From Pseudomonas denitrificans (nom. rej.) (GTDB lineage Bacteria; Pseudomonadota; Gammaproteobacteria; Pseudomonadales; Pseudomonadaceae): a stretch of DNA of 64,000 nt. The notes below the pieces were generated by a model. That model was not told where the DNA came from and did not search any database. It saw only the letters and a program-made list of their open reading frames with translations. Shown one piece after another: positions 15,200 through 26,087 of this stretch (the stretch's first letter is position 1; the number at the start of each line of letters is the position of its first letter). Where the stretch lies: positions 1,178,001 to 1,242,000 of the forward strand of contig NZ_CP043626.1 of NCBI RefSeq assembly GCF_008807415.1. Direction: 5' to 3'. Both the position numbers and the translations under genes were made by a program.

Positions 15200-18100
15200 A
15201 CCCGTCGCGCCTGTTCATCCTGCGGCCGGTCGCCACCACGCTCCTGATGGTGGCGATCCTGCTGTCGGGGATCATCGCCTACCGCTTCCTGCCGATCTCG
15301 GCGCTGCCGGAAGTGGACTACCCGACCATCCAGGTGGTGACCCTGTACCCCGGCGCCAGTCCGGACATCATGACCTCCTCGGTGACCGCACCGCTGGAGA
15401 ACCAGCTGGGGCAGATTCCCGGCCTGAACGAGATGTCCTCCACCAGCTCCGGCGGCGCCTCGGTGATCACCCTGCAGTTCAGCCTGCAGATCAACCTCGA
15501 TGTGGCCGAGCAGGAAGTCCAGGCGGCGATCAACACGGCGCAGAGCCTGCTGCCCAAGGACCTGCCGAACCAGCCGGTGTACAGCAAGGTGAACCCGGCG
15601 GACGCGCCGATCCTGACCCTGGCAGTGATGTCCCCGGACATGCCGCTGCCGCAGATCCAGGACCTGGTGGACACGCGCCTTGCGCAGAAGATTTCGCAGA
15701 TTTCCGGCGTCGGGCTGGTCAGCATCAGCGGCGGCCAGCGCCCGGCCGTGCGCATTCGCGCCAACCCCGGCGCCCTCGCGGCCGCCGGCCTGAGCCTGGA
15801 AGACCTGCAGACCACCGTCACCAACAACAACCTCAACGGCCCCAAGGGCAGCTTCGACGGCCCGACCCGCTCCTCGACCCTGGACGCCAACGACCAGCTC
15901 AAGTCCGCCGACGCCTACCGCGACCTGATCATCGCCTACAAGAACGGTTCGCCGCTGCGCGTGCGCGACGTGGCCAGCGTGGAAGACGACGCCGAGAACG
16001 TGCGTCTGGCCGCCTGGGCCAACACTTCGCCGGCGGTGGTGCTGAACATCCAGCGCCAGCCGGGCGCCAACGTCATCGAGGTGGTGGACAGCATCAAGAA
16101 GATGCTTCCGCAGTTGCAGGCGACCCTGCCCGGCAGCCTGGAAGTGACGGTGCTCACCGACCGCACCACGACCATCCGCGCCTCGGTGGCGGACGTGCAG
16201 TTCGAGCTGTTCCTCGCCGTCTGCCTGGTGGTGATGGTCACCTTCCTGTTCCTGCGCAATATCTCCGCGACGCTGATCCCCAGCTTCGCCGTGCCGCTGT
16301 CGCTGATCGGCACCTTCGGCGTGATGTACCTTGCCGGCTTCTCGATCAACAACCTGACGCTGATGGCGCTGACCATCGCCACCGGCTTCGTGGTGGACGA
16401 CGCCATCGTCATGGTGGAGAACATCGCGCGTTACCTGGAGCAGGGCGACGAGCCGCTGGAAGCGGCGCTCAAGGGCTCGAAACAGATCGGCTTCACCATC
16501 ATCTCGCTGACCTTCTCGCTGATCGCCGTGCTGATCCCGCTGCTGTTCATGGGCGATGTGGCCGGGCGGTTGTTCCGAGAATTCGCCATCACCCTGGCGG
16601 TGGCGATCCTGATCTCCGGCTTCGTTTCCCTGACCCTGACGCCGATGCTCAGCGCCAAGCTGCTGCGCCACGTCGAGCCGGAGAAGGAAGGGCGTTTCGC
16701 CCGCGCCGCCGGGCGCTTCATCGACAGCATGATCGAGCGCTACGCCGCCGCCCTGCGCGTGGTGCTGCGCCATCAGCCGCTGACCCTGCTGGTGGCCGTC
16801 GCCACCGTGGTGCTCACTGCGCTGCTGTACCTCTTCATGCCCAAGGGCTTCTTCCCGGTGCAGGACACCGGGGTGATCCAGGGCATCGCCGAGGCGCCGC
16901 AGTCGATCTCCTTCCAGTCCATGGCCAGCCGCCAGCAGGACCTGGCGAAGATCGTGCTGAAGGACCCGGCGGTGGACAGCCTGTCCTCGTTCATCGGCGT
17001 CGACGGCACCAACGCCACGCTCAACACCGGGCGCCTGCTGATCAACCTCAAACCCCACGCCGAGCGCGACGTGACCGCCAGCGAGGTGATCCACCGCCTG
17101 CAGCCGGAGCTGGACCAGATCGCCGGCATCAAGCTGTACATGCAGCCGGTGCAGGACCTCACCATCGAAGACCGCATCGCCCGCACCCAGTACCAGTTCA
17201 CCCTGCAGGACGCCGACCCGGATGTCCTCGCCGACTGGGTGCCGCGCCTGGTGGACCGCCTGCAGCAACTGCCGGAGCTGGCTGACGTGGCCACCGACTG
17301 GCAGGACAAGGGCCTGCAGGCCTACATCAACATCGACCGCGACACCGCCTCGCGCCTGGGCGTGAGCCTGTCGAGCATCGACAGCGTGCTGTACAACGCC
17401 TTCGGCCAGCGACTGATCTCCACCATCTTCACCCAGGCCACGCAGTACCGCGTGGTGCTGGAAGTGGCGCCGGAATTCCAGATCGGCCCGCAGTCGCTGG
17501 AGAACCTCTACGTGCCGTCCAGCGACGGCACCCAGGTGCGCCTGTCGAGCCTGGCGAAGGTGGAGGAGCGCCACACCCTGCTGGCGGTCAACCACATCGC
17601 CCAGTTCCCGGCCGCGACCATCTCCTTCAACCTGGCCAAGGGCGTCGCCCTCGGCGAGGCGGTGCAGGCGATCCGCGATGTCGAGGCGCAGATGGAAATG
17701 CCCGTCAGCCTGCAGGGCAGCTTCCGTGGTGCGGCGCAGGCCTTCGAGGCTTCGCTGTCCAACACCCTGCTGCTGGTGTTGGCGTCCATCGTCACCATGT
17801 ACATCGTGCTGGGCATCCTCTACGAGAGCTTCATCCACCCGGTGACCATCCTCTCCACGCTGCCCTCGGCGGGCGTGGGCGCGCTGCTGGCGCTGATGCT
17901 CTCGGGGCAGGACATCGGCATCGTGGCGATCATCGGCATCATCCTGCTGATCGGCATCGTGAAGAAGAACGCGATCATGATGATCGACTTCGCCCTGGAT
18001 GCCGAACGCAACGAGGGCAAACCGCCCCATGAGGCGATCTACCAGGCGTGCCTGCTGCGCTTCCGGCCGATCCTGATGACCACCATGGCCGCGTTGCTCG

Positions 18101-18318
18101 GCGCGCTGCCGCTGATGCTCGCCGGCGGCGCCGGCGCCGAGCTGCGCCAGCCGCTGGGCGTCACCATGGTCGGCGGCCTGCTGGTCAGCCAGTTGCTGAC
18201 GTTGTTCACCACGCCGGTGATCTACCTGTACTTCGACCGCCTGGCCACGCGCTGGGCCAACTGGCGGCAGCGCCACGGCCTGGACGTGAACAGCATCGAC
18301 CCGGCGGAGCGTGGCTGA
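15196..18318 (+). CDS. muxB: RND efflux inner-membrane transporter MuxB
   Basis: First of two RND transporter subunits of the MuxABC-OpmB pump, 1040 aa, close to the 1043 aa of the P. aeruginosa protein. It shows the RND pattern: N-terminal [16 protein letters not shown], a large periplasmic loop, the proton-relay motif in TM4 ([14 protein letters not shown]), a second periplasmic loop and a C-terminal TM bundle ([17 protein letters not shown]). Paired RND subunits of this kind (MdtB/MdtC, MuxB/MuxC) form heterotrimers. Reported substrates in P. aeruginosa include novobiocin, aztreonam, macrolides and tetracycline. It is coupled by overlap to both neighbours. Confidence 0.95.
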   Translation: MNPSRLFILRPVATTLLMVAILLSGIIAYRFLPISALPEVDYPTIQVVTLYPGASPDIMTSSVTAPLENQLGQIPGLNEMSSTSSGGASVITLQFSLQINLDVAEQEVQAAINTAQSLLPKDLPNQPVYSKVNPADAPILTLAVMSPDMPLPQIQDLVDTRLAQKISQISGVGLVSISGGQRPAVRIRANPGALAAAGLSLEDLQTTVTNNNLNGPKGSFDGPTRSSTLDANDQLKSADAYRDLIIAYKNGSPLRVRDVASVEDDAENVRLAAWANTSPAVVLNIQRQPGANVIEVVDSIKKMLPQLQATLPGSLEVTVLTDRTTTIRASVADVQFELFLAVCLVVMVTFLFLRNISATLIPSFAVPLSLIGTFGVMYLAGFSINNLTLMALTIATGFVVDDAIVMVENIARYLEQGDEPLEAALKGSKQIGFTIISLTFSLIAVLIPLLFMGDVAGRLFREFAITLAVAILISGFVSLTLTPMLSAKLLRHVEPEKEGRFARAAGRFIDSMIERYAAALRVVLRHQPLTLLVAVATVVLTALLYLFMPKGFFPVQDTGVIQGIAEAPQSISFQSMASRQQDLAKIVLKDPAVDSLSSFIGVDGTNATLNTGRLLINLKPHAERDVTASEVIHRLQPELDQIAGIKLYMQPVQDLTIEDRIARTQYQFTLQDADPDVLADWVPRLVDRLQQLPELADVATDWQDKGLQAYINIDRDTASRLGVSLSSIDSVLYNAFGQRLISTIFTQATQYRVVLEVAPEFQIGPQSLENLYVPSSDGTQVRLSSLAKVEERHTLLAVNHIAQFPAATISFNLAKGVALGEAVQAIRDVEAQMEMPVSLQGSFRGAAQAFEASLSNTLLLVLASIVTMYIVLGILYESFIHPVTILSTLPSAGVGALLALMLSGQDIGIVAIIGIILLIGIVKKNAIMMIDFALDAERNEGKPPHEAIYQACLLRFRPILMTTMAALLGALPLMLAGGAGAELRQPLGVTMVGGLLVSQLLTLFTTPVIYLYFDRLATRWANWRQRHGLDVNSIDPAERG

Positions 18319-21300
18319 TGGGCGGCCTGTCTCGCCTGTTCATCCTGCGCCCGGTCGCCACCTGCCTGCTGACCCTGGCGCTGATGCTGGCCGGTGCGCT
18401 GTCGTTCAGCCTGCTGCCGGTGGCGCCGCTGCCCAACGTCGATTTCCCGACCATCCTGGTGCAGGCCTCCTTGCCCGGCGCCAGCCCGGAAACCATGGCC
18501 TCCACGGTGGCAACACCGCTGGAGCGCTCGCTGGGGCGCATCGCCGGGGTCACCGACATGACCTCCAGCAGCTCCCTGGGCAACACCACCATCATCATCC
18601 AGTTCGACCTGTCCAAGGACATCGACGGCGCCGCGCGCGAGGTGCAGTCGGCGATCAACGCGGCCATGAGCCTGCTGCCCTCGGGCATGCCGAACAACCC
18701 GACGTACCGCAAGGCGAACCCGTCGGACATGCCGATCATGATCCTCACGCTGACCTCGGACACCTACACCCGCGGGCAGATGTACGACCTGGCCTCGACC
18801 ATCGTCTCGCCCAAGCTGGCGCAGGTGAAGGGCGTGGGGCAGGTGAGCATCGGCGGCTCCTCGCTGCCGGCGGTGCGCGTCGACGTGAATCCGGACCAGC
18901 TCAGCCACTACGGCATTTCCCTGGACACGGTGCGCAACGCCATCAACAACACCAACGCCGACGGGCCCAAGGGCTCGCTGGAGTTCGGCGAGCGGCACTG
19001 GCAGGTGGACTCCAACGACCAGCTGCGCAAGGCTAGCGAGTACGCCCCGCTGATCGTCCACTACAACGCCGACACCGGTGCGGCGGTGCGCCTGCGCGAC
19101 GTGGCCAAGGTCACCGACTCGGTGGAAGACGTGCGCAACGCCGGCTTCTCCGACGACCTGCCGGCGGTGCTGCTGATCATCACCCGCCAGCCCGGCGCCA
19201 ACATCATCGAGGCCACCGACGCCATCCACGAGCAGCTGCCGATCATCCAGGACGTGCTCGGCCCGCAGGTGAAGCTGTCGGTGATGGACGACCGCAGCCC
19301 GTCGATCCGCTCCTCGCTGGAGGAGGCTGAGCTGACCCTGATCATCTCCGTGGTGCTGGTGATCCTGGTGGTCTACCTGTTCCTGCGCAACGGCCGCGCC
19401 ACGCTGATCCCCAGCCTCGCGGTGCCGGTGTCGCTGGTGGGCACCTTCGCGGTCATGTACCTGTGCGGCTTCTCGCTGAACAACCTGTCGCTGATGGCGC
19501 TGATCATCGCCACCGGCTTCGTGGTGGACGACGCCATCGTGGTGGTGGAGAACATCGCCCGGCGCATCGAGGAAGGCGACCCGCCGATCCAGGCGGCGAT
19601 CCGCGGCGCGCGGGAAGTGAGTTTCACCGTGCTGTCGATGACCCTGTCGCTGGTGGCGGTGTTCATCCCGCTGCTGCTCATGGGCGGCATCACCGGGCGT
19701 CTGTTCCGTGAGTTCTCGGTGACCCTGGCGGCGGCCATCCTGGTATCGCTGGTGGTCTCCCTGACGCTGACGCCGATGCTCTGCGCGCGCCTGCTCAAGC
19801 CGGTCGAGCGCGGGCCGAAAAAGGCCTCGGTGGAGCGCCAGAGCAACCGCTATTTCGTCGCCTTCATGCAGCGCTACCGCGCCAGTCTGAGCTGGGCGCT
19901 GGAGCACTCGCGGCTGATGGTGATGATCATGCTCGGCTGTATCGCGCTGAACCTGTACCTGTTCGTGGTGGTTCCCAAGGGCTTCCTGCCGCAGCAGGAT
20001 TCCGGGCGCCTGCGCGGTTTCGCGGTGGCCGACCAGAGCATCTCGTTCCAGGCGCTGGACAAGAAGATGGCGCAGTTCCGCAAGATCCTCTCCGAGGACC
20101 CCGGCGTGGAGAACGTGGTGGGCTTTGTCGGCGGCGGCAAGTGGCAGTCGAGCAACACCGGCTCGTTCTTCGTCACCCTGAAGGACATCACCGAGCGCGA
20201 TTCAGCCGAGGCCATCGTCAACCGCCTGCGCAAGAAGCTGGCGGAGGTGCCTGGCGCCAACCTGTTCCTGGTTGCCGGCCAGGACGTGCGCATCGGCGGC
20301 CGCCAGGGCAACGCGCAGTACGACTTCACCTTGCGCAGCGATGACCTCAACCTGCTGCGCGAATGGGCGCCCAAGGTCGAGGCGGCGATGAACAAGGTGC
20401 CGCAGATCGTCGACGTGAACAGCGACGCCCAGGACAAGGGCGTGCAGAGCCGTCTGGTGATCGACCGCGACCGAGCGGCGAGCCTGGGGGTGAACGTCGC
20501 CGAGGTGGACGCGGTGCTGAACAACTCCTACGGCCAGCGCCAGGTCTCGACCATCTTCAACCCGCTGAACCAGTACCACGTGGTGATGGAAGTCGCCCAG
20601 CCGTACCAGGAAACGCCCGAGGAGCTGCGCCAGGTCTACGTGATCAACAGCGAAGAGCAGCGCATTCCGCTGTCGGCCTTCACGCATATCGAGCCAAGTC
20701 GCGCGCCGCTGGAGGTCAACCACCAGGGCCAGTTCGCCGCCACCACCTTCTCCTTCAACCTCGCCCAGGGCGCGCAGATCGGCCCGGCCCGCGACGCGAT
20801 CCTGGCGGCGGTGGAGCCCATCCACCTGCCGATGGAAATCCAGGCCACCTTCGAAGGCAACGCCGGCGCGGTGCAGGACACGCAGAACGACATGCCCTGG
20901 CTGATCCTGCTGGCGCTGGTGTCGGTCTACATCGTGCTGGGCATCCTCTACGAGAGCTATGTGCACCCGCTGACCATCCTCTCGACGCTGCCTTCGGCGG
21001 GCGTCGGCGCGCTGCTCACGCTGATGCTGTTCCGCACCGAGCTGTCGCTGATTGCGCTGATCGGGGTGATCCTGCTGATCGGCATCGTTAAGAAGAACGC
21101 CATCATGATGATCGACTTCGCCCTGGACGCCGAACGCACCCAGGGCCTGTCCCCTCGGGACGCGATCCTGGAGGCGGCGATGAAGCGCTTCCGGCCGATC
21201 ATGATGACCACCCTGGCCGCCATCCTCGGCGCACTGCCATTGATCTTCGGCATCGGCGGCGACGCCGCGCTGCGTCGCCCGCTGGGCATGACCATCGTCG

Positions 21301-21434
21301 GCGGTCTGATCGGCAGCCAGTTGCTGACCCTGTACACCACCCCCGTCGTCTACCTCTACCTCGACCGCCTGCGCCATTGGGTCAACAAGAAGCGCGGCGT
21401 GCGCACCGACGGCGCCCTGGAGACACCCGTATGA
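18318..21434 (+). CDS. muxC: RND efflux inner-membrane transporter MuxC
   Basis: Second RND subunit of the Mux pump, 1038 aa. It is paralogous to MuxB over its full length ([17 protein letters not shown] at the start; [17 protein letters not shown] in TM4; [26 protein letters not shown] near the end). The start ATG at 18318 shares a base with the muxB stop (TGATG), which shows tight coupling. By analogy with MdtBC, one of the two subunits probably carries substrate while the other supplies the proton path. The stop overlaps the opmB start by 4 bp. Confidence 0.95.
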   Translation: MGGLSRLFILRPVATCLLTLALMLAGALSFSLLPVAPLPNVDFPTILVQASLPGASPETMASTVATPLERSLGRIAGVTDMTSSSSLGNTTIIIQFDLSKDIDGAAREVQSAINAAMSLLPSGMPNNPTYRKANPSDMPIMILTLTSDTYTRGQMYDLASTIVSPKLAQVKGVGQVSIGGSSLPAVRVDVNPDQLSHYGISLDTVRNAINNTNADGPKGSLEFGERHWQVDSNDQLRKASEYAPLIVHYNADTGAAVRLRDVAKVTDSVEDVRNAGFSDDLPAVLLIITRQPGANIIEATDAIHEQLPIIQDVLGPQVKLSVMDDRSPSIRSSLEEAELTLIISVVLVILVVYLFLRNGRATLIPSLAVPVSLVGTFAVMYLCGFSLNNLSLMALIIATGFVVDDAIVVVENIARRIEEGDPPIQAAIRGAREVSFTVLSMTLSLVAVFIPLLLMGGITGRLFREFSVTLAAAILVSLVVSLTLTPMLCARLLKPVERGPKKASVERQSNRYFVAFMQRYRASLSWALEHSRLMVMIMLGCIALNLYLFVVVPKGFLPQQDSGRLRGFAVADQSISFQALDKKMAQFRKILSEDPGVENVVGFVGGGKWQSSNTGSFFVTLKDITERDSAEAIVNRLRKKLAEVPGANLFLVAGQDVRIGGRQGNAQYDFTLRSDDLNLLREWAPKVEAAMNKVPQIVDVNSDAQDKGVQSRLVIDRDRAASLGVNVAEVDAVLNNSYGQRQVSTIFNPLNQYHVVMEVAQPYQETPEELRQVYVINSEEQRIPLSAFTHIEPSRAPLEVNHQGQFAATTFSFNLAQGAQIGPARDAILAAVEPIHLPMEIQATFEGNAGAVQDTQNDMPWLILLALVSVYIVLGILYESYVHPLTILSTLPSAGVGALLTLMLFRTELSLIALIGVILLIGIVKKNAIMMIDFALDAERTQGLSPRDAILEAAMKRFRPIMMTTLAAILGALPLIFGIGGDAALRRPLGMTIVGGLIGSQLLTLYTTPVVYLYLDRLRHWVNKKRGVRTDGALETPV

Positions 21435-22905
21435 TCCGTTCCCGTTCCCTTCTTCCGTTGGCGCTGGCCGTGGCCCTGGCCGGTTGTGCCATCGGCCCGG
21501 ACTACCAGCGCCCCGAGCTGACGGTGCCCGCCAGCTTCAAGGAGGGCGAGGGCTGGCAACTGGCGAAGCCGCAGGACGGCTTCAACCACGGCGCCTGGTG
21601 GGAGCTGTACGGCGACGCCACGCTGAACGATCTGCAGACCCGCCTGGTGGCTGCCAACCAGACCCTGGCACAGTCGCTCGCGTCCTATCGCCAGGCTCAG
21701 GCGCTGGCCAAAGGTGCGCGTTCTTCCTTCTTCCCCACGATCAGCGCCGACGTCGGCAAGACCCGCTCCGGCAAGGCACCGGCAGCGGCGGCAGCGTGCG
21801 TCTGCCGGACGGTTCCACCGTCAGCAGCGGCGGTGGCAGCAGTTCGATCAGCAACAGCTACTCGGCGAGCCTCGGTGTGAGCTGGGAGCTGGACCTGTGG
21901 GGCAAGCTGCGCCGCCAGCTGGAAGCCGACAACGCGAGCATGGACGCCAGCGCGGCGGACCTGGCCAACTCGCGGCTTTCGCTGCAATCGCAGCTGACCC
22001 AGAACTACCTGCAACTGCGCGTCATGGACCAGCAGATCAAGCTGCTCAACGACACGGTCACGGCCTACCAGCGCTCGCTCAAGCTCACCGAGAACCAGTA
22101 CAACGCCGGCATCGTCACCAAGGCCGATGTCGCCCAGGCGCGCACCCAGCTGAAAAGCACCGAGGCCCAGGCCATCGACCTGAAGTACCAGCGCGCGCAA
22201 CTGGAGCATGCCATCGCCGTGCTGGTCGGCGTGCCGCCGGCGCAGTTCTCCCTGGCTGCCGTGGACGGCGTGCCGAACCTGCCGGCAGTGCCGGCGTTGC
22301 TGCCGTCGGAGATACTCCAGCGCCGCCCGGACGTGGCCTCCGCCGAGCGCCAGGTGATTTCCGCCAACGCCAAGATCGGCGTGGCCAAGGCCGCCTGGTT
22401 CCCCGACCTGACCCTCACCGCCGCCGGTGGCTACCGCAGCGGCAGCTTCCAGAACTGGATCGAGACGCCCAACCGCTACTGGTCCATCGGCCCGCAGTTC
22501 GCCATGACCCTGTTCGACGGCGGGCTGATCGCCTCCCAGGTCGAGCAGGCCGAGGCGAGCTACGACCAGACCGTGGCCAGCTACCGGCAGACCGTGCTGG
22601 ACAGCTTCCGCGAGGTCGAGGACTACATGGTCCAGCTCAAGGTGCTGGAAGAGGAAAGCGGCGTGCAGCAGGAAGCGCTGGATTCCGCCCGCGAGGCGCT
22701 GCGCCTGACCACCAACCAGTACAAGGCCGGCACCATCGACTACAGCAACGTGGTCACCACCCAGACCAGCGCGCTGTCCAACGAGCGCACGCTGCTGACC
22801 CTGACGGGCAGCCGGCTGACTGCCAGCGTGCAGTTGATCGCCGCGCTGGGCGGCGGTTGGGACGCGGCGAAGATCGCCGAGGAAGGGCAGGCGACGCGGG
22901 ACTGA
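21431..22905 (+). pseudogene. opmB: Outer-membrane factor OpmB, interrupted by a one-base frameshift
   Basis: TolC-type outer-membrane channel of the Mux pump. A lipoprotein signal with lipobox LAGC opens the protein, followed by IGPDYQRPE, then two repeats of helical outer-membrane-factor domains ending in NERTLLTLTGSRLTASVQLIAALGGGW. The frame is intact from 21431 to about 21775, then continues in another frame to the stop at 22905. Inserting one G in the GG at 21775-21776 restores SGKGTGSGG and a continuous protein of about 491 aa, close to the usual 498. Nothing else is damaged. I think a sequencing or assembly error is more likely than a real loss. Confidence 0.85.
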
Positions 22906-22912
22906 GCCCGCG

Positions 22913-23206
22913 TCAGTCCTCGATCAGGGCGCTGAGGGGAATCCGAAACCGGTTTTCCCCTTCCAATGAGCGAATACCCCGGGGTTGCTCGGTGCTGACC
23001 AGCGCCGTGCCGCCCTGGCGTTCGAGCACTTCGCAGTCGATCCGGCCCATCGCGGGCAGCTGATCGTCCTGGTTCGGGGTATGCAGCCGCGCGCGTGGCT
23101 TGAGGAAATGCCAGTCGCGCCCTCTAGCATCGACCAGGCGGCATTCGGCCCAACCGGGGAAGCACTCTTGCGTGTAGCGCACTATCTCGACCAGCAGGCT
23201 GGGCAT
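22913..23206 (-). CDS. Hypothetical protein, 97 aa
   Basis: Not recognised. A soluble-looking protein with balanced composition (MPSLLVEIVRYTQECFPGWA at the start, ending FRIPLSALIED). The sequence pattern GWAECRLVDARGRDWHFLKP and EVLERQGGTALVSTEQPRGI suggests a small beta-rich domain. It ends 7 bp from the convergent opmB stop and lies 26 bp downstream of an NlpC/P60 gene on the same strand, so it may be cotranscribed. The ribosome binding site is weak. Confidence 0.65.
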   Translation of the reverse strand: MPSLLVEIVRYTQECFPGWAECRLVDARGRDWHFLKPRARLHTPNQDDQLPAMGRIDCEVLERQGGTALVSTEQPRGIRSLEGENRFRIPLSALIED

Positions 23207-23232
23207 CGTTCGGGAAATCCTGTGACGTGGAG

Positions 23233-23829
23233 TCAGCCGTTGAAGCGGCGGGCGGTGGTGAAACTGCGTTCCCAGTAGCTGTTGTCCAGCGAGTCCATGC
23301 GGATACGTTCACCTGAACTGGGGGCGTGGATGAACTGGTTGTTACCGATGTACAGGCCGACGTGGCTGACATCACCGCGACCATTGCGGTTGAAGAACAC
23401 CGCGTCACCAGGTTTGAGGTCGTGGCGGCCGACGCGCTTGCTGTCGCTGTCAATCATCTCCCCGGTGGTGCGTGGCAGCTTCATGCCGGCCTCGGTACGG
23501 AACAGGTAGACCAGCAGCCCGCTGCAGTCGAAGCCGCTGGCAAGGGTGGTACCACCCCAGCGGTAGGGCATGCCGATCAGCTCACGGGCGCGGTTGACTA
23601 CCCGTGTACTGGTCGTCCGCTGGGGCCTGCGCAAGCTCGACTGCAGCGGGCGCTTCATGCTCCGAAGGGGGCGGACGTTCTTGCGAATGACGAGCTTGGT
23701 CTGGGCGGCGCGCGTCGGCTTGGGCGCGACCTTGTGGGCGGGTGGGTGCTTCACCTCACGGGCTTCGGCGACAGGGAAAGTCAAGGCGAGCAGCAGTGCG
23801 GTGCCCAGCAGGGTAGGGAGGAAGCGCAT
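23233..23829 (-). CDS. NlpC/P60-family cell-wall endopeptidase (C40)
   Basis: A secreted peptidoglycan hydrolase of 198 aa, expected to cleave the D-Glu-diaminopimelate bond in stem peptides. It has a signal peptide (about residues 1-23), a basic Pro/Lys/Arg-rich linker (about 25-75), and a C-terminal NlpC/P60 domain. The catalytic Cys102 is in GFDCSGL, His156 in SHVGLYIG, and the third polar residue His168 in FIHAPSSG. The downstream-encoded paralogue at 23975-24637 has the same domain and a nearly identical ending (DSLDNSYW, then TARRF), so the two arose by tandem duplication. Confidence 0.9.
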   Translation of the reverse strand: MRFLPTLLGTALLLALTFPVAEAREVKHPPAHKVAPKPTRAAQTKLVIRKNVRPLRSMKRPLQSSLRRPQRTTSTRVVNRARELIGMPYRWGGTTLASGFDCSGLLVYLFRTEAGMKLPRTTGEMIDSDSKRVGRHDLKPGDAVFFNRNGRGDVSHVGLYIGNNQFIHAPSSGERIRMDSLDNSYWERSFTTARRFNG

Positions 23830-23974
23830 TTGGGGTACATCGTGTGTCTAACGTGAAAGACGGGGCGCTATCGTATGAATCTCCTTGCTTTCAGGAACGT
23901 GGACTAACGCCATGCAGGCGTGGGAATTTTCCCGTTTTTACCGCTGCGGTGACTTCCCGTGCATTTCTCAGCCA

Positions 23975-24637
23975 TCAGCCACTGAAGCGTCGTGCGGTGG
24001 TGTAGCGGCGTTGCCAATAGCTGTTGTCCAGAGAGTCGATGCGGATCGTCTTGCCGGTGCTGGGGGCGTGAATGAACCGTCCTGCGCCGATGTACAGGCC
24101 CACGTGGCTGGTGCGGCCGCGACCGTTGTGGTTGAAGAACACTGCGTCGCCGGGCTGCAGGTCGCGCTGGGCAACCAGGTTGCGCTGTTGCGCGACCATC
24201 AGGCCGGTGGTGCGCGGCAGTTGTCGCTTGGCGATGCTGCTGTAGAGGTAGACGAGCAGGCCGCTGCAATCGAAGCCGGCTTTCTCCGATTCGCCGCCCC
24301 AACGGTAGGGTGTGCCGATCAGTTCGTGGGCGCGGGCGACGATGCGGTCGGTGTCGACCGGACTCTGCTGCCCAAATTGCCTGCGCAACCGATCGAGTTT
24401 AAGCATGGCGAAGCGCTGCCTGCCGTTCAGGGCTTCGGCCGGTTTCGCCGTGCTCTGCTGACCCAGGCTGGGTGGGACTTTGAGTCGGGCGTCGACGAGC
24501 CTGCTGCTCTGCGTCTGGTTCGCGATCAGGGCTGCATCGAAGCGGCGCCAGGCCGGGGCGTCGAAGTCATCGGCCAGGGCCACGGGGCCGGCGAGTGCCA
24601 GGGCCAGGTAGAGAGGAAGGCAGCAGCGGATGCGCAC
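23975..24637 (-). CDS. NlpC/P60-family cell-wall endopeptidase (C40), paralogue
   Basis: A 220-aa secreted hydrolase with a signal peptide (about residues 1-22), a helical linker, and an NlpC/P60 domain whose catalytic residues are Cys124 (GFDCSGL), His178 (SHVGLYIG) and His190 (FIHAPSTG). It uses a GTG start at 24637 preceded by GAGGTGA; an overlapping ATG at 24644 is out of frame. It is the upstream member of a tandem pair with the gene at 23233-23829. The catalytic halves are very similar, but the linkers are unrelated (basic in one, neutral to mixed in the other), which points to different partners or locations. Confidence 0.88.
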   Translation of the reverse strand: MRIRCCLPLYLALALAGPVALADDFDAPAWRRFDAALIANQTQSSRLVDARLKVPPSLGQQSTAKPAEALNGRQRFAMLKLDRLRRQFGQQSPVDTDRIVARAHELIGTPYRWGGESEKAGFDCSGLLVYLYSSIAKRQLPRTTGLMVAQQRNLVAQRDLQPGDAVFFNHNGRGRTSHVGLYIGAGRFIHAPSTGKTIRIDSLDNSYWQRRYTTARRFSG

Positions 24638-24763
24638 GTCGCATCACCTCGCGGTGAGAAATCGGGACGGGCGTCATCCTAGGAAGGGAATGGGAAAATC
24701 TATGTAGGAGTTTTCTAGTTGGCTTGAAGGTGGATTCCATGCGTGGGTCAGTGGTCACCGCCT

Positions 24764-25189
24764 TCAGTGGGCGAACAGCTGGCCGATGTCCTTGAAGGCC
24801 TTGAACTCCAAAGCGTTGCCGCAGGGGTCGAAGAGGAACAGCGTGGCCTGTTCGCCCACCTGGCCCTGGAAGCGCACATGGGGCTCGATGACGAACTGCG
24901 TGCCACGCTCGCGCAACCTTTGCGCCAGGCGCTCCCAGTCTTCCCACGGCAGCACTACGCCGAAGTGCGGTACCGGCACGTCATGGCCATCGACGGCGTT
25001 GGTGTGCGCCGCCTCCTGGCTGGCGGTGCGCGGGTGCTCGTGGATCACCAACTGGTGACCGAAGAAGTCGAAGTCTACCCACTGGGCGCTGCTGCGGCCC
25101 TCGGCAAGGCCGAACACCTCGCCGTAGAAACGCCGGGCCAGGGCGAGGTCGTAGACGGGAATGGCCAGGTGGAAGGGCGATAGCGCCAT
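24764..25189 (-). CDS. VOC-family protein (glyoxalase/dioxygenase-like)
   Basis: A 141-aa vicinal-oxygen-chelate protein. [22 protein letters not shown] opens the first half, HQLVIHEHP follows, and FHFGVV-type and [16 protein letters not shown] blocks fill the second half. Likely metal ligands are the His in FHLAIP, the His in VPHFGVV and the Glu in ALEFKAF, so the metal site looks intact. This subfamily is often annotated as a dioxygenase-like VOC protein; no substrate can be assigned. The start has GGGAGCAC upstream. It is followed 20 bp upstream on the map by a hypothetical gene reading the same way. Confidence 0.85.
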   Translation of the reverse strand: MALSPFHLAIPVYDLALARRFYGEVFGLAEGRSSAQWVDFDFFGHQLVIHEHPRTASQEAAHTNAVDGHDVPVPHFGVVLPWEDWERLAQRLRERGTQFVIEPHVRFQGQVGEQATLFLFDPCGNALEFKAFKDIGQLFAH

Positions 25190-25209
25190 GGACGTGCTCC
25201 CTGTCAGGT

Positions 25210-25671
25210 TCAGGCCGGTACGGCCAGCAGGCGGCAGATGGTGGCCTTGGCCGCGCTCATCTGGCCCTCGCGGGCGAGGCGGGTGAAGTCCAGCAGGGCG
25301 TGTTCATGCTCGGCGAGGTCGTCGAGGATGTCGCGGTCATCGTCGTCGCCCTCGATGGCCAGGCTGTCGTAGCGCTGGACGTAGGGCTCCACCAGCACTT
25401 CGAGTTTTTCCAGGGTCTGCGGCCAGTCGAGCCCGAGCCAGTCGGCGGCGCGCTGGCGACCCTGGGCGGCGGCGTGCGCGGTGTCGCCCAGCGGCAGGCC
25501 GTGGCGCTGCAGCAGCCGCGCCATGCGCAGGCCGGTCTGGCGCTCCAGTCGCGCCAGCAGGAGCATCGAGGACGCCCCCTCCGGCAGTTGCTCGGCCAGG
25601 CCGAGGAAGAAGTTTTCACCGCGGACTTCGCCCAGGTAGGCGGCCTGCAGTTCACTGGCTTGTCGGTGCAT
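25210..25671 (-). CDS. Hypothetical helical protein, 153 aa
   Basis: Not recognised with confidence. Predicted mostly alpha-helical, with repeated acidic and His residues ([59 protein letters not shown]). The ExxE/EHEH pattern is loosely like ferritin-fold proteins, but I cannot map a full di-iron site. The start at 25671 was chosen because GGGGGA precedes it; a longer open frame to 25878 has low-quality residues. It probably shares a transcript with the VOC gene downstream. Confidence 0.65.
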   Translation of the reverse strand: MHRQASELQAAYLGEVRGENFFLGLAEQLPEGASSMLLLARLERQTGLRMARLLQRHGLPLGDTAHAAAQGRQRAADWLGLDWPQTLEKLEVLVEPYVQRYDSLAIEGDDDDRDILDDLAEHEHALLDFTRLAREGQMSAAKATICRLLAVPA

Positions 25672-25763
25672 GCGTCGGTCCCCCGTGCTCAATGGGGACC
25701 AGCCTAGACGATGTGCGCCGGGCATCGAACCCGGCATGTCGTGTCTGGGCCAGAACGGGTCGC

Positions 25764-26087
25764 TCAGCGTTCGAAACCGTATTCGCGCTCGACCCGGCTG
25801 ATACGTACGCGGAAGGCGCTGTACCAGTCGCGGCGGCCGGCCTGCTGGGCCATGCGGTGCTCGGTCTGCTGCTTCCACTGGCGGATGGCGGCCTCGTCGC
25901 GCCAGTAGGACACGGTCAGCCCCAGGCCGTCAGCGCCACGGGCCGACTCGACGCCGAGGAAACCGTCCTGCTGCGCGGCCAGTTCCAGCATGCGTTCGGC
26001 GGTGGCGCCATAGCCTTCGTCCAGCTCGGTGCGGTAGGAGGTGAAGGTCACGGCGTAGTAGGGCGGTTGCGGTGTGCTGGCGATCAT
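25764..26087 (-). CDS. Antibiotic biosynthesis monooxygenase (ABM) domain protein
   Basis: A 107-aa dimeric alpha/beta-barrel-type protein. The pattern YYAVTFTSYRTELDEGYGATAERMLELAAQQDGFLGVESARG, then LTVSYWRDEAAIRQWKQQTEHRMAQQ, is characteristic of the ABM superfamily found in heme-degrading and quinone-modifying monooxygenases. The stretch DWYSAFRVRISRVEREYGF is the usual C-terminal form in the small stand-alone members. Its ATG overlaps the stop of the upstream amidotransferase-like gene by 4 bp (ATGA), so the two are cotranslated. No cofactor residue is visible. Confidence 0.85.
   Translation of the reverse strand: MIASTPQPPYYAVTFTSYRTELDEGYGATAERMLELAAQQDGFLGVESARGADGLGLTVSYWRDEAAIRQWKQQTEHRMAQQAGRRDWYSAFRVRISRVEREYGFER

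Noticed and set aside
14926..18276. 1116-codon open frame on the minus strand opposite muxA-muxB
   Set aside because: Rich in His, Arg, Gln, Gly and Asp with no domain pattern. It is the antisense shadow of a GC-rich gene with G/C third positions.
21431..22905. Programmed frameshifting as explanation of the opmB, mexE, FUSC and receptor breaks
   Set aside because: No slippery heptamer or downstream pseudoknot was evident, and five unrelated genes would all need it; a missing base is simpler.
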